A stretch of DNA of 64,000 nucleotides from Gemmobacter caeni (GCF_003054195.1 NZ_QBKP01000012.1:1-64000), one strand, 5' to 3'. Positions 8,686-17,778 are shown, counted from the stretch's first letter. Notes: generated from the sequence alone by a model not told the origin. Numbers and translations: made by a program.

Positions 8686-8787
8686 GGCGCCCTCCTGTTC
8701 GCGGCCCACGCTAGGGCCGCACCGGGCGGGGTTCAAGATGCGACGCTCACGCAGGCTTGTGTTGTGCCGGGATGTGGTTGGGGCGAG

Positions 8788-8808
8788 CCTGTTGCGGGAT
8801 GCAACAGG
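8788..8808 (+). promoter_or_regulatory. Hairpin abutting the msrA ribosome-binding site
   Basis: CCTGTTGC and GCAACAGG form a perfect 8-base stem with loop GGGAT. The 3' arm runs into the msrA Shine-Dalgarno AGGAGGG (from 8806), so pairing would hide its first bases. It could dampen or regulate msrA translation; that role is inferred. Confidence 0.45.
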
Positions 8809-8816
8809 AGGGTGCG

Positions 8817-9458
8817 ATGCGGCGGATCTATGCAATTCTGGTGCTGGCCGTGGCCCTGACCGGTGGTGCGGCGGTTGGAGAGGCTCGCGCGGCGGAGGAA
8901 AAGGCGCTGGTCGCCGGGGGCTGTTTCTGGTGCGTCGAAGCCGATTTCGAAGGCGTCAAAGGCGTGAAATCCGTGGTGTCGGGTTATAGCGGCGGCAAGG
9001 TGCAGAACCCGAGTTACAAGCAGGTCTCTGCCGGGGGTACGGGCCATTACGAGGCGGCCGAGATCACCTTTGACAACAGCGTCATCAGCTATCACGACCT
9101 GATTGCGCTGTTCCTGCGGTCAGTTGATGTCACCGACGCGGGCGGGCAGTTCTGCGACCGGGGCGACAGCTATCGCACAGCGATTTTCGCGCGGGGCGCG
9201 GCGCAGAAGGCGGCGGCGGAGCAGGCGGTGGCCGAGGCTCAGGCCGCGCTTGGGCAGGAGATCGTGACGCCGGTCCTCAAAGCCGGGAAGTTCTGGCCAG
9301 CCGAGGAATATCATCAGGATTACTATCGCTCGTCCGACATCGTGCTGACGCGCGCCGGACCGAAGCAGAAGAAAAATGCCTACAAATTCTATCGCAAGGC
9401 CTGTGGCCGTGATGAGCGGGTGAAGGCGTTGTGGGGCCAGATGGCCTTCCGGCCCTGA
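8817..9458 (+). CDS. msrA: Peptide methionine sulfoxide reductase MsrA, exported
   Basis: 213 residues. After a signal peptide of about 25 residues (MRRIYAILVLAVALTGGAA), the MsrA core starts with GGCFWCVEADFEGVKGV. The catalytic cysteine is about residue 36 and a second Cys follows at 39. YSGGKVQNPSYKQVSAGGTGHYEA and EEYHQDYY are the other family signatures. It reduces methionine-S-sulfoxide in proteins, here presumably in the periplasm. The start at 8817 follows AGGAGGG; an earlier in-frame ATG at 8757 would bury the signal peptide. No MsrB is adjacent. Confidence 0.92.
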   Translation: MRRIYAILVLAVALTGGAAVGEARAAEEKALVAGGCFWCVEADFEGVKGVKSVVSGYSGGKVQNPSYKQVSAGGTGHYEAAEITFDNSVISYHDLIALFLRSVDVTDAGGQFCDRGDSYRTAIFARGAAQKAAAEQAVAEAQAALGQEIVTPVLKAGKFWPAEEYHQDYYRSSDIVLTRAGPKQKKNAYKFYRKACGRDERVKALWGQMAFRP

Positions 9459-9461
9459 GGG

Positions 9462-9773
9462 TCAGACGGTGCGCAGGCCCTGAGTGCCCAGTCGTTGCAC
9501 GTTGTCGCGGGTCCGGTCGCGCACTGGCGCAAGCGCAGCCATGGCCACCTGACCGGCGCCTTGCCCGCCCATCAGCGCCTGCCCGGCGGCGGCCAGCGAT
9601 TGCAGCGCCGCTTCGGCTTTTTCCTGCACCATGCGCACGGGCTCGTCCGAGGTCACATTCCACAGGCCAGCCATTCCCCAAAGCCGCATGGCAACAACCA
9701 TCTGCGCCTCGGCCAGCATGAGGCCGGTTTCCATCGACAGCAGCGTCGCCTCTTCCGGGGTAAAGAACATCAT
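9462..9773 (-). CDS. Small conserved protein, 'antifreeze-like' family of Rhodobacterales
   Basis: 103 residues beginning MMFFTPEEATLLSMETGLMLAEAQMVVAMRLWGMAG. This amphipathic, Met-rich helical N-terminus and a C-terminus rich in Ala, Gln and Arg match a small family often labelled antifreeze protein in Rhodobacteraceae. It looks phasin-like (helical, no signal peptide, no cysteines). The start at 9773 follows GGAGG; the longer frame adds basic residues unlike the family. The function is unknown and the antifreeze label should not be taken literally. It converges with msrA. Confidence 0.65.
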   Translation of the reverse strand: MMFFTPEEATLLSMETGLMLAEAQMVVAMRLWGMAGLWNVTSDEPVRMVQEKAEAALQSLAAAGQALMGGQGAGQVAMAALAPVRDRTRDNVQRLGTQGLRTV

Positions 9774-9870
9774 CGGCCTCCGGTTGCGCGGCTTTCCGCA
9801 AGCCGTCACATCAGAATGACTGCATGCGATCCGGGTGCAAGCATTACGCTAGGTTAATTGCACGAAAGTC

Positions 9871-11823
9871 TTAATCCTGGATACCGCATTTCAGCCCCTC
9901 CAGCACCGCATCCTCGGCGCTGCGCGGGGTCAGCGCGTCACCGATGATCTCGACCCGACCCGGCCAACCGGCGAGCGCCGCGGCCAGATCACGGTTGCTG
10001 TCATGGCCCTGCGCCAGCACCAGCGTGTCCACCGCCTCCGCCACGATGGCATCGCCGCTGGCGGAATGCGTGAAATAAACACTGTCCGAATCCGCTCCGA
10101 ACAGGCGGGCATAGGGCCGGATTTCAACCCCCAGGCGATGCAGACGCGCGGCCATTTCATCGCGCACATAGAAGGGCAGGGTTTCGCCGGGCGCGATGCC
10201 CTCAACAAACAGACGTACCGAACAGCCGTCCCGGGCGAGCTTTTCCGCCAGCCCCATCCCGATCCAGTCGCCGCGCCAGTCCGCGATCACCACGCGGCTG
10301 CCCGGATTGCCCTCGCCACGGAGCACGGCCCAGGCGTCCAGCACATGCGCGCCCTCGGTCTCGATGGCAGGCGCGCGCGGGCGGGCGCCGGTGGCGAGGA
10401 TCACCCGGTCGGGCGCCTCCGCTGCCACCAGTTCTGCCGTGACGGGGGTATTCAGCCGCAGGGTCACACCTGCCTCGCGTACCTCTCGCAGAAGATTGGT
10501 GACAATGCCGCCAAACTCTGCTCGGCCCGGCAGAAGCTGCGCCAGAAGGGCCTGCCCACCCGCCTGCGGCCCGGCCTCGCAGAGTGTGACCGCATGGCCG
10601 CGCGCCGCCAGCACGGCCGCAGCCTTGAGCCCGGCAGGACCGGCGCCTGCGATCAGGATGCGCCGGGGCGTCGCGGTCCGGGTCTTGCGGGGGGCCAGCG
10701 TGGTTTCCCGCCCGCTTTCCGGGAACTGGATACAGGAGATCGGATAGCCCCGGTGGAAATGCCCGATGCAGGCCTGATTGCAGCCGATGCATGCCCGGAT
10801 GCGATCCGGCGCGCCTGCCCGTGCCTTGGCAGGCATCTCCGGGTCGCAGATCATCGCGCGGGTCATGCCGCACAGATCGGCGTGACCTGCGGCAAGGATG
10901 GCCTCGGCCTCCTGCGGCTGGTTGATGCGACCCGTCACGATCACCGGGCGCCCGACGGCTGCCTTCACCTGCGCCGCCAGCGGCGCGGTATAGCCCGCCG
11001 CATAGAACATCGGCGGCACGATGTGGATGGCCCCCGACAGCGAGGCCGAATTGCCCGCCGTAACATGGAAGCAATCGACCAGGCCCGCCGTATCAAGGTG
11101 CCGACAGACCGCGACGGTTTCGGACTGATCAAGCGCCTCGACATCGCGCTCGTCGCCACTCAGCCGCAGGCTGATCGCGAAATCCGGCCCGGTGGCGTGG
11201 CGGATCGCCGCGGCGATCTCGACCAGAAACCGCATCCGGTTCGCCAGCGGACCGCCGTAGTCATCGTCCCGCAGATTGACCGCGGGGTTAAGGAACTGCG
11301 CCGGAAGATACCCGTGCGAGGCGACGATTTCACACCCGTCGAATCCCGCGCGCTGCAATCTTGCCGCGCTGTCGGCATAACCCTGCACGATCTCGGCAAT
11401 CAGGTTGAGGCTCAGGGGGATCGGCATAACCCGAAAGCGCGAATTGGGCACGGCCGAAGGGGCATAGGCGATCGCGGCGGTACCATCATCGGTTTCCATG
11501 ATCTCGCGGCCGGGGTGGAACAACTGCCCGAAAATCCGCGTGCCATGCGCCTGCACCGCCTGCGCCAGCCGGGTATATCCCGGAATCGCGTCATCCGATG
11601 TCGCCATCAGCATATGCGAGGTGTATCGCGCGGTCTCATGCACGCCCGAAACCTGCACCACGATCAACCCCGCCCCGCCTTCGGCCCGCGCCTGATGATA
11701 GGCGATCAGGCGGTCGGTGACATGACCCTCTTCGGCCATCACCGTATCGTGCCCGGTGGAAACGATCCGGTTTGCCAGCTCGATGCTGCCGATGCGAACG
11801 GGGGAGAAGAGTTTGGCGAACAT
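9871..11823 (-). CDS. Old Yellow Enzyme-type flavin oxidoreductase with FAD/NAD(P) domain
   Basis: 650 residues of the 2,4-dienoyl-CoA reductase / trimethylamine dehydrogenase type. Residues 1-340 are an FMN TIM barrel (MFAKLFSPVRIGSIELANRIV; CEIVASHGYLPAQFLNP; NLRDDDYGGPLANR). CIGCNQACIGHFHRGYPISC is the 4Fe-4S cluster motif, followed by an FAD domain (ILIAGAGPAGLKAAAVLAARGH). The start at 11823 has GGAG upstream; an earlier frame to 11892 is not family-like. Relatives demethylate N-methylproline or dimethylamines or reduce enoyl thioesters. The substrate is open. It follows flgI on the same strand after 128 bases. Confidence 0.85.
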   Translation of the reverse strand: MFAKLFSPVRIGSIELANRIVSTGHDTVMAEEGHVTDRLIAYHQARAEGGAGLIVVQVSGVHETARYTSHMLMATSDDAIPGYTRLAQAVQAHGTRIFGQLFHPGREIMETDDGTAAIAYAPSAVPNSRFRVMPIPLSLNLIAEIVQGYADSAARLQRAGFDGCEIVASHGYLPAQFLNPAVNLRDDDYGGPLANRMRFLVEIAAAIRHATGPDFAISLRLSGDERDVEALDQSETVAVCRHLDTAGLVDCFHVTAGNSASLSGAIHIVPPMFYAAGYTAPLAAQVKAAVGRPVIVTGRINQPQEAEAILAAGHADLCGMTRAMICDPEMPAKARAGAPDRIRACIGCNQACIGHFHRGYPISCIQFPESGRETTLAPRKTRTATPRRILIAGAGPAGLKAAAVLAARGHAVTLCEAGPQAGGQALLAQLLPGRAEFGGIVTNLLREVREAGVTLRLNTPVTAELVAAEAPDRVILATGARPRAPAIETEGAHVLDAWAVLRGEGNPGSRVVIADWRGDWIGMGLAEKLARDGCSVRLFVEGIAPGETLPFYVRDEMAARLHRLGVEIRPYARLFGADSDSVYFTHSASGDAIVAEAVDTLVLAQGHDSNRDLAAALAGWPGRVEIIGDALTPRSAEDAVLEGLKCGIQD

Positions 11824-11951
11824 GGCGGACTCCGGCTGTGTCGGGGTCAGCATCGGCGAGCGTTCGTCGCCGGGCAAGTCCGCCCCCGACATCAGGGAAA
11901 AGATTTGCGGGGCGCTCGTCTCTTCTGCAAGTTGAGTCAGGGACAGCCCGG

Positions 11952-13046
11952 TTACTGCACGATGAACTCGGCATGGAGGGCCCCGGCCGCGTTGATGCTT
12001 TTCAGAATGTCGATCATGTCATGCGGCGCCACGCCCAAAGCGTTCAGTCCCGAAACGACGGATGACAGGCTGGTGCCCTCGGTCAGTTCGGCAAGGCCCG
12101 TGCCCGGCGCCTTGGTCACGGATGCCTGGCTTCGGGGCACCACCACGGTTTCCCCCTGGCTGAAAGGGTTGGGCTGCACCACAACCGGCGCCTCCTCGAC
12201 CGTCAGGGTCAGGTTGCCCTGCGCCACCGCGACGCTGCTGATGCGCACATCCGCCCCCATGACAATGGTGCCCGATCGCTGATCGACGATTACCCGGGCG
12301 CGGGTTTCGGGTTGCACCAGCAGGTTCTCCAGCCTGCCGATCACATGCGCGGGCGAGTCCATGCGTGTGCGCTCCAGATCAAGTGCGACCGTACCCGCAT
12401 CTGTCATCACGGCGACGGTTCGGCCGAATTCGCGATTGATGACGCTTTCAATCCGCGCCGCCGTGGTGAAATCCGGCTGCCGCAGGGCCAGCCGGATCGC
12501 ACTGATCGAGGTGAAATCGAATTCAACCTCGCGTTCGACCCTTGCGCCGGAGGGGATGACCCCGGCGGTCGGCACGCCCTGCACGACCCGCGCCGCCTGC
12601 CCCTCGGCAGCAACACCCCCGGCGATGATCGTGCCCTGCGCCACGGCGTAGATCTCGCCGTCGGCCCCATTCAGCGGCGTCATGATCAATGTGCCGCCCA
12701 GCAGGCTTTTGGCATCCCCGATGGCCGAAACGGTCACGTCAATGCGCCCGCCCGAACGCGCGAAGGGTGGCAGGGAGGCTGTCACGAAAACGGCGGCAAC
12801 ATTCTTGGGGCGAAACTCCTCGCCCGTAACGTTGACGCCCAGCCGCTCCAGAAGGTTGGCCATGATTTCTTCGGTAAAGGGGGCATTTCGGATGCCGTCG
12901 CCGGTGCCGTTCAGCCCGACGACAAGGCCATAGCCCACCAGATCGTTGCCGCGCACCCCGTCAAACTCGACCAGATCCTTGATGCGGATCGGTGCGGCAT
13001 GCAGTGGCGAGGCTAGCAGGATCAGCAATAGCAGGAGCCGTATCAT
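11952..13046 (-). CDS. flgI: Flagellar P-ring protein FlgI
   Basis: 364 residues with a short signal peptide (MIRLLLLLILLASPLHA). Conserved FlgI blocks are RIKDLVEFDGVRGNDLVGYGLVVGLNGTGD, IDVTVSAIGDAKSLLGGTLIMTPL and DERTGTIVMG-like DQRSGTIVMGADVRIS. FlgI forms the periplasmic bushing around the rod. It is the last gene of the motB-flgE-flgK-flgL-flgI unit, and its start overlaps the flgL stop (ATGA). Confidence 0.95.
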   Translation of the reverse strand: MIRLLLLLILLASPLHAAPIRIKDLVEFDGVRGNDLVGYGLVVGLNGTGDGIRNAPFTEEIMANLLERLGVNVTGEEFRPKNVAAVFVTASLPPFARSGGRIDVTVSAIGDAKSLLGGTLIMTPLNGADGEIYAVAQGTIIAGGVAAEGQAARVVQGVPTAGVIPSGARVEREVEFDFTSISAIRLALRQPDFTTAARIESVINREFGRTVAVMTDAGTVALDLERTRMDSPAHVIGRLENLLVQPETRARVIVDQRSGTIVMGADVRISSVAVAQGNLTLTVEEAPVVVQPNPFSQGETVVVPRSQASVTKAPGTGLAELTEGTSLSSVVSGLNALGVAPHDMIDILKSINAAGALHAEFIVQ

Positions 13047-14047
13047 CCAAGGTAATCCGCAAGGCTGAGGCCGGAAAGGCGGGCCGTGAGTGTATAGATG
13101 AGCTGGAGCTGCGTTTCGGCCTCCTGCACGCGGCTTGCAGCCTCGAAGGGATCGGCTGCCCTGATCTGGCTTTCCGCGAATTTCAGGGCCGTCATTTCCG
13201 CCCCATTCCGGGTTTGCGCATCGGCAATCCGCTGCTCGGTGATGCCGAGGTCGGCGGACAGCGCAGCCCGTGCCCCGCTGCTGCCAATCAGCGTGTCACC
13301 TGCGGCGGCCAGCATGGCGGCCTTGTCTTCTATACCCGGTCCTGGCAGATCGCGACCTGCGAGTGCGGCAAGTGCCAGCCCCTTCAGCGTGTCCCGTATC
13401 CCGTCGGACAAGGCGGTCGGTGTCAGCCGGGCCGTTTCTCCCTGTGCGATGGTCACAGGCTCCAGCGCGGCACCGCCACGCCAAGCTGCGGTTTCAAAGC
13501 CGCCGCCGGGGCCGAACCAGGTGTCGAGCCGGTCACGCAGGTCAGCCACCGACGTGGCACCTTGCGCGACTTCTGCAACCTGATTCAGCAGGCTGGCGCT
13601 ATCGGGCAGGGGCGAATGATCCGTCGCCACGCCGCCGAACAACGCCCGTCCGTCGAGCGAGGTGTTCAGATACCCGACCGCCGCAAGGAAGGCTGCCTCT
13701 CCCTCCCCGCCCACCGCTGCGAATGTCGCAGGTTGCCGGGCAGAGGCGGCGGACAACAGCTGTGGCCCCAGTTCGATGGCCCGGTTGTCGATGGCCTCCA
13801 GCGCCGATTGCATGGCGCCGGACCAGAGTTGCATCTCGGATGTCACCGAGGCGAGGGTCTCCAGCCGGGCAAGGGAGGCCGAGATCGCGTTCAATGGCCC
13901 CAGATCGCCGTCGGTTCGCCTGGCAATATCGGTGATAAGGCCGGTGGTCATTTCCTGCGTGTGCAGGGCCAGATCCGCCTTCACCTGCCCCATGTGACGC
14001 CGCAACATGAAGCTTTGCGCCATGTCGCCCAAGGATACGAGGCTCAT
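13043..14047 (-). CDS. flgL: Flagellar hook-filament junction protein FlgL
   Basis: 334 residues of flagellin-like architecture. The N-terminus MSLVSLGDMAQSFMLRRHMGQVKADLALHTQEMTTG and the C-terminal TQLQLIYTLTARLSGLSLADYLG supply the coiled D0/D1 helices. The middle is variable. There is no signal peptide, as expected for a type III secreted protein. It starts directly after the flgK stop and overlaps flgI. Sequence identity within FlgL is low in this order, so the name leans partly on gene order. Confidence 0.85.
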   Translation of the reverse strand: MSLVSLGDMAQSFMLRRHMGQVKADLALHTQEMTTGLITDIARRTDGDLGPLNAISASLARLETLASVTSEMQLWSGAMQSALEAIDNRAIELGPQLLSAASARQPATFAAVGGEGEAAFLAAVGYLNTSLDGRALFGGVATDHSPLPDSASLLNQVAEVAQGATSVADLRDRLDTWFGPGGGFETAAWRGGAALEPVTIAQGETARLTPTALSDGIRDTLKGLALAALAGRDLPGPGIEDKAAMLAAAGDTLIGSSGARAALSADLGITEQRIADAQTRNGAEMTALKFAESQIRAADPFEAASRVQEAETQLQLIYTLTARLSGLSLADYLG

Positions 14048-15475
14048 CTATATCTCCATCAGCCGGGCCAGAAGATCATCCAGCACCTGAAGGACGCGCG
14101 CATTGGCCGACCAGGTGTTTTCGATGGTCAGAAGCGATTGCATTTCCTGATCGGTGTCCACACCGCCAGCCAGTTCCTGCTCTTGCAGGGCGCTGGCGCG
14201 GGCGGCTGCGAAGCTTTGCGCAGAGTCGGCGGAGAGGCGTGCCGCCGCAGCGTCGGATGTCAGGTCCGACACGCGGGTTGCAAGACTGCGGGCACCCGAT
14301 GGCAGCGCGGGCGAACTGGCCGGGAGCGCGGCCGTCATCGCAGCATGAAGTGCGTTGAGCCTCGTGGCATCGCCGGCCGGACCCGGGGAGGGTGCGCCGA
14401 GCCCATCGCGCAGCCGCCACGTTGCCCCGTCCAGCGCTGCATTCACCGCCAGGCGCGTTGCCAACCCTGTCTCCTCCCCGGAGAAACCGGCCTGCGCATC
14501 GGTGAACAGGCCAGGGGCGTCGGGGGGCAGACTGTCATCCAGCCCCGAAAACCGCTCGATCAGGTCGCGGGCCAGCCCGTCAAGGCTTGCCTGCGCGGCG
14601 GGGGCGCTTTCATCACGGATGGCGAATTGCGCCGCCAGACCGCCGCCATCAATGAAACTGCCGGGACCCGTCGCGATGGCCCGTCCGTTCAGCGTCAGCC
14701 CGGAAAGTGCGCCATTTTCCTGCGTCATGTCGGCGGTCACCACCGGATGCGGCGTGAAGCCGAAAACGGAGGGGGATCCTTCCAGCAAGGATGCCCCGCC
14801 TAGTGTGAACAGCGCAACTGCGCCATCGGCGCGCGCCACTTCGCGGATGGGCAGGATTTCTGCAACGGAATCGATCTGCTGCTGGCGCAGGTCCAGCAAT
14901 GCGGACGTGTCCTGCCCGGCAATGCTGCCGATCTGGATGCGCGTGTTCAGATCGGCGATTTGCGCCAGGGCATCGTTCAGCCTCCCGACCTGGGATGCAA
15001 TGCGTGAATCAGCGGTGGCGCGGGCTGTCTGGATTGTGGCGCTGGCGGCCCCGAGATGGTTGGTCAAGGCTGCGGCGGCATCGACAACTGCGCCAAGCCG
15101 CACATCAGAATCCGGCCTGCCCGCCGCGGCCAGCAGGGCGCTGTCGAGCGCATTGACGCGGGCCGACAGTGAGCTTGACGTATCGGCGGTTCCCACGGCG
15201 TGTTCGGCCACGGCCAGAAAGGCTGCTCGCGCAGCTGCCCCTGCTTCCCCCGCTTGTGCCATGCGGCGTTCGCTCAGAAGATGCATGTCTGCGGTGCGCA
15301 GGATGGCGACAAGCCGTACCCCCTGGCCCCCGGTTTCGCGCGCTGCAAGTTCTGCCGTACGGCGAACGTAGCCGGGGGTCATTGCGTTGGCGACATTGGA
15401 GGAAACCAGCTCGGCCATCCGGGCGCTGACGGTCAGACCCGAAAGGGTCGCATTCATGGCGGAGGAAAGGCTCAT
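14048..15475 (-). CDS. flgK: Flagellar hook-associated protein FlgK
   Basis: 475 residues. The N-terminus MSLSSAMNATLSGLTVSARMAELVSSNVANAMTPGYVRR carries the rod/hook family ANAxTPGY motif. The C-terminus VDTDQEMQSLLTIENTWSANARVLQVLDDLLARLMEI is the matching helical end. FlgK is the first junction protein on the hook and is exported by the flagellar type III system. It lies 6 bases downstream of flgE. Confidence 0.92.
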   Translation of the reverse strand: MSLSSAMNATLSGLTVSARMAELVSSNVANAMTPGYVRRTAELAARETGGQGVRLVAILRTADMHLLSERRMAQAGEAGAAARAAFLAVAEHAVGTADTSSSLSARVNALDSALLAAAGRPDSDVRLGAVVDAAAALTNHLGAASATIQTARATADSRIASQVGRLNDALAQIADLNTRIQIGSIAGQDTSALLDLRQQQIDSVAEILPIREVARADGAVALFTLGGASLLEGSPSVFGFTPHPVVTADMTQENGALSGLTLNGRAIATGPGSFIDGGGLAAQFAIRDESAPAAQASLDGLARDLIERFSGLDDSLPPDAPGLFTDAQAGFSGEETGLATRLAVNAALDGATWRLRDGLGAPSPGPAGDATRLNALHAAMTAALPASSPALPSGARSLATRVSDLTSDAAAARLSADSAQSFAAARASALQEQELAGGVDTDQEMQSLLTIENTWSANARVLQVLDDLLARLMEI

Positions 15476-15481
15476 GGCGGG

Positions 15482-16783
15482 TTACCGTTTGATATTGGTG
15501 GTTTCCTGCAACATTTCGTCCACGGTCTGAATCACCTTGGCATTGGACGAATAGGCGCGCTGGGTCTGGATCAGGTTGGTCAATTCCCCGGCGACATCGG
15601 TGGTCGACCCTTCCCGCGCGTAGCCCGCGACCGAGCCAGTCGGCCCGTCCCCCGCATCCCAGAGGAAGAACGACCCGGAATCGGGCGAAATGCCGTAGGT
15701 CTGGTCGTTGTAGGAGGTCAGGCCGTTCAGATTGGGCACGTCAACCAGCGGGATCTGGTACAGTGTGCGGGTAAAGCCCGTGTCATAGGTGGCCCGCAGC
15801 ATGCCGTTCTGATCGACCTCCACCTCCATCAAATTGCCGACGGGCGAGCCGTTCTTGACGATGGAGGTCGGCGCGAAATTGTCGGAAAGCTGGGTCAGCC
15901 CCGTCGCATCCCCGAGCTTGCCGATGCTCAGTTCCAGTGGCCCGCCCGCGACCGTCAGATTGATTGCGCCGGTCGCGGGGTCATATGCGCCACCCGAAAC
16001 AGCGCTGACCGAGGCCAGTGTGCCGCCATTGGCGCGGCTGTCGTCGAAGGTGAGCGTATATTCCCCGATCACCGCGCCGTCTTGCGCGGAATCGGTGATC
16101 GTCATGGTCCATTGGTTGGAGCGCCCGCCGGTGCCCGGCGTCGGGGTGAAGGTGATGTCCAGCGATTCCGAGGTGCCGAGATTGCCGAAATATTCCACCG
16201 AAAGCGGCAGCGGATCGCCCGGGGCGCTTTCGTCAGTTGCTGTGGCGGGCAGGTTCACGCCAAGTCGCACGGCGGTCGTCGGGTCGCCCGCCTGCTGGTT
16301 GGTGTTGACCACCACCGGAGAGAGGCCCGACATGGCATCGCGTGGCATCACCGGAATTGTGCCGTCGGCATTGGCGGGCCAGCCCAGCAGCACGAGGCCC
16401 GAGGCGGTGCGCAGCACACCGTTTTCATCGGGGCGGAATGCGCCCGTTGTCGTCATCAGCAGCTCGCCCTGACTGCCGCCCATGTTCACGGACCGCATTA
16501 CGGGCAGCATCCCCCGCCCGGATACCGCGAGATCCAGCGCGCTTGCGGTAGAAACCAGCGACCCGCGTTCGTCGATCAGTCGCGAGGCATTCGCCCGAAC
16601 GCCACCGGCAGAATAGCTGCCCGCGTTTTGCGCCCCGCTGAGCACGAGCGACTCAAACTCCGTCCAGGCGCGTTTATAGCCATAGGTGCCGGAATTGGCG
16701 ATGTTGTCGGAAATGGAGGCCAGGCGGCTGGCATTCGCGTTCAGCCCGGCCACCCCGGCATTCAGGGCAGAGGAAATGGTCAT
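15482..16783 (-). CDS. flgE: Flagellar hook protein FlgE
   Basis: 433 residues. MTISSALNAGVAGLNANASRLASISDNIANSGTYGYKRA is the flagellar basal rod/hook N-terminus. GSFFLWDAGDGPTGS and the C-terminal ELTNLIQTQRAYSSNAKVIQTVDEMLQETTNIKR are typical of FlgE. A frame beginning at 16816 would add 11 residues in front of the conserved start, so I use 16783. It polymerises into the hook. A CtrA-like box lies about 60 bases upstream, so it may have its own promoter besides read-through from motB. Confidence 0.93.
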   Translation of the reverse strand: MTISSALNAGVAGLNANASRLASISDNIANSGTYGYKRAWTEFESLVLSGAQNAGSYSAGGVRANASRLIDERGSLVSTASALDLAVSGRGMLPVMRSVNMGGSQGELLMTTTGAFRPDENGVLRTASGLVLLGWPANADGTIPVMPRDAMSGLSPVVVNTNQQAGDPTTAVRLGVNLPATATDESAPGDPLPLSVEYFGNLGTSESLDITFTPTPGTGGRSNQWTMTITDSAQDGAVIGEYTLTFDDSRANGGTLASVSAVSGGAYDPATGAINLTVAGGPLELSIGKLGDATGLTQLSDNFAPTSIVKNGSPVGNLMEVEVDQNGMLRATYDTGFTRTLYQIPLVDVPNLNGLTSYNDQTYGISPDSGSFFLWDAGDGPTGSVAGYAREGSTTDVAGELTNLIQTQRAYSSNAKVIQTVDEMLQETTNIKR

Positions 16784-16843
16784 CGGAGAGGGCACCTTTC
16801 TGCGTGTCGATTCCACTTGCAGAAAGACCCTGCGCTCTCGCGC

Positions 16844-16858
16844 TTAACATTGCCCTAA
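16844..16858 (-). promoter_or_regulatory. CtrA-like box upstream of flgE
   Basis: On the minus strand TTAG-N7-TTAA matches the CtrA consensus TTAA-N7-TTAA at 7 of 8 positions. It sits in the 94-base motB-flgE gap. CtrA activates flagellar genes in many alphaproteobacteria. Binding is inferred. Confidence 0.4.
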
Positions 16859-16877
16859 TGCGGCACAGGCGACTTTG

Positions 16878-17690
16878 CTATCTGTCCCGCCGCAACAGAA
16901 CCACCTCAACCCGGTTGTTCCGGTTTGCCATGGGATCGGCGGTCACCGGCTTGCGGTCGGCGTGGCCGGTGATGCGCCGCAATCGCGAGGCGGGCACACC
17001 GGCGGATTGCAGCAATCCGCGCAGGGCATCGGCGCGGGCCGCCGAAAGCTCCCAAATCGGATTGCGTGCCAAAGCCATGGGATAAGAGCGGACATGGCCA
17101 TTCACCGCGAGTTCGTTGCTGGTGATGTCCAGAACCTCTGCCAGCATCGTCGCAATCTCGCGCAGAACCGGCTCTGGCCTGGCAGAATCGGGGGCGAAAA
17201 GGGCGGCGTGGTCCAGATCGAAAATCTCGATCACCAGACCTTCGTCGGTGACGCGGGTGACGACATGGCGCAAGGCGCGCTGCATCGTCATGCTTTCGCC
17301 GCTGAACGCGGTCAGATGCTTGTCGATCTCGGTCTTGATTTCATGCAGTTCACCCGCCCCGCCCTCGCCGGTTTCCGAAGGCGAGCGACCGCCCGCCAAT
17401 CCGGTGCCAGAGCGCGCACGCGCGTCTTGCGAAAAGGGAGAATCTCCCCCCAATACGTCGACCCCACCCCCTGAAGGCGAGATTGAGGCGGTCGGGGCGA
17501 AGTAATCCGCCACACCCTTGCGCTGTTCTTCAGTCGTCGCGCCCAGCAGCCACATCAGCAGGAAAAACGCCATCATGGCGGTCACGAAATCGGCATAGGC
17601 GACTTTCCACGCCCCCCCGTGGTGACCATCGCCCCCGACGATCTTTTTCCGTTTGATGATGACTGGCGCGGCAGAATTCTTGCCGGCCAT
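16878..17690 (-). CDS. motB: Flagellar motor stator protein MotB
   Basis: 270 residues. The N-terminal plug and transmembrane helix AWKVAYADFVTAMMAFFLLMWLLGATTEEQ contains the proton-carrying Asp. After a flexible linker, the OmpA-like domain (VNGHVRSYPM; LSAARADALRGLLQSAGV; GHADRKPV; NRNNRVEVVLLRR) binds peptidoglycan. The stator partner MotA is not in the window. A GTG codon directly before the ATG could also serve as start. A CtrA-like box lies about 50 bases upstream, making this the head of the flagellar unit. Confidence 0.95.
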   Translation of the reverse strand: MAGKNSAAPVIIKRKKIVGGDGHHGGAWKVAYADFVTAMMAFFLLMWLLGATTEEQRKGVADYFAPTASISPSGGGVDVLGGDSPFSQDARARSGTGLAGGRSPSETGEGGAGELHEIKTEIDKHLTAFSGESMTMQRALRHVVTRVTDEGLVIEIFDLDHAALFAPDSARPEPVLREIATMLAEVLDITSNELAVNGHVRSYPMALARNPIWELSAARADALRGLLQSAGVPASRLRRITGHADRKPVTADPMANRNNRVEVVLLRRDR

Positions 17691-17736
17691 CACACACCCA
17701 TCCTTTTACACCCATGCCCAGACTAGCCCGGCGGGG

Positions 17737-17751
17737 TGAACTGGCGGTTAA
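17737..17751 (-). promoter_or_regulatory. CtrA-like box upstream of motB
   Basis: On the minus strand TTAA-N7-TTCA matches TTAA-N7-TTAA at 7 of 8 positions, between the thiolase gene end and motB. With the similar box before flgE it suggests CtrA control of this flagellar block. Confidence 0.4.
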
Positions 17752-17778
17752 AGGATAAAAGGCGCGGGATATTCCGGC

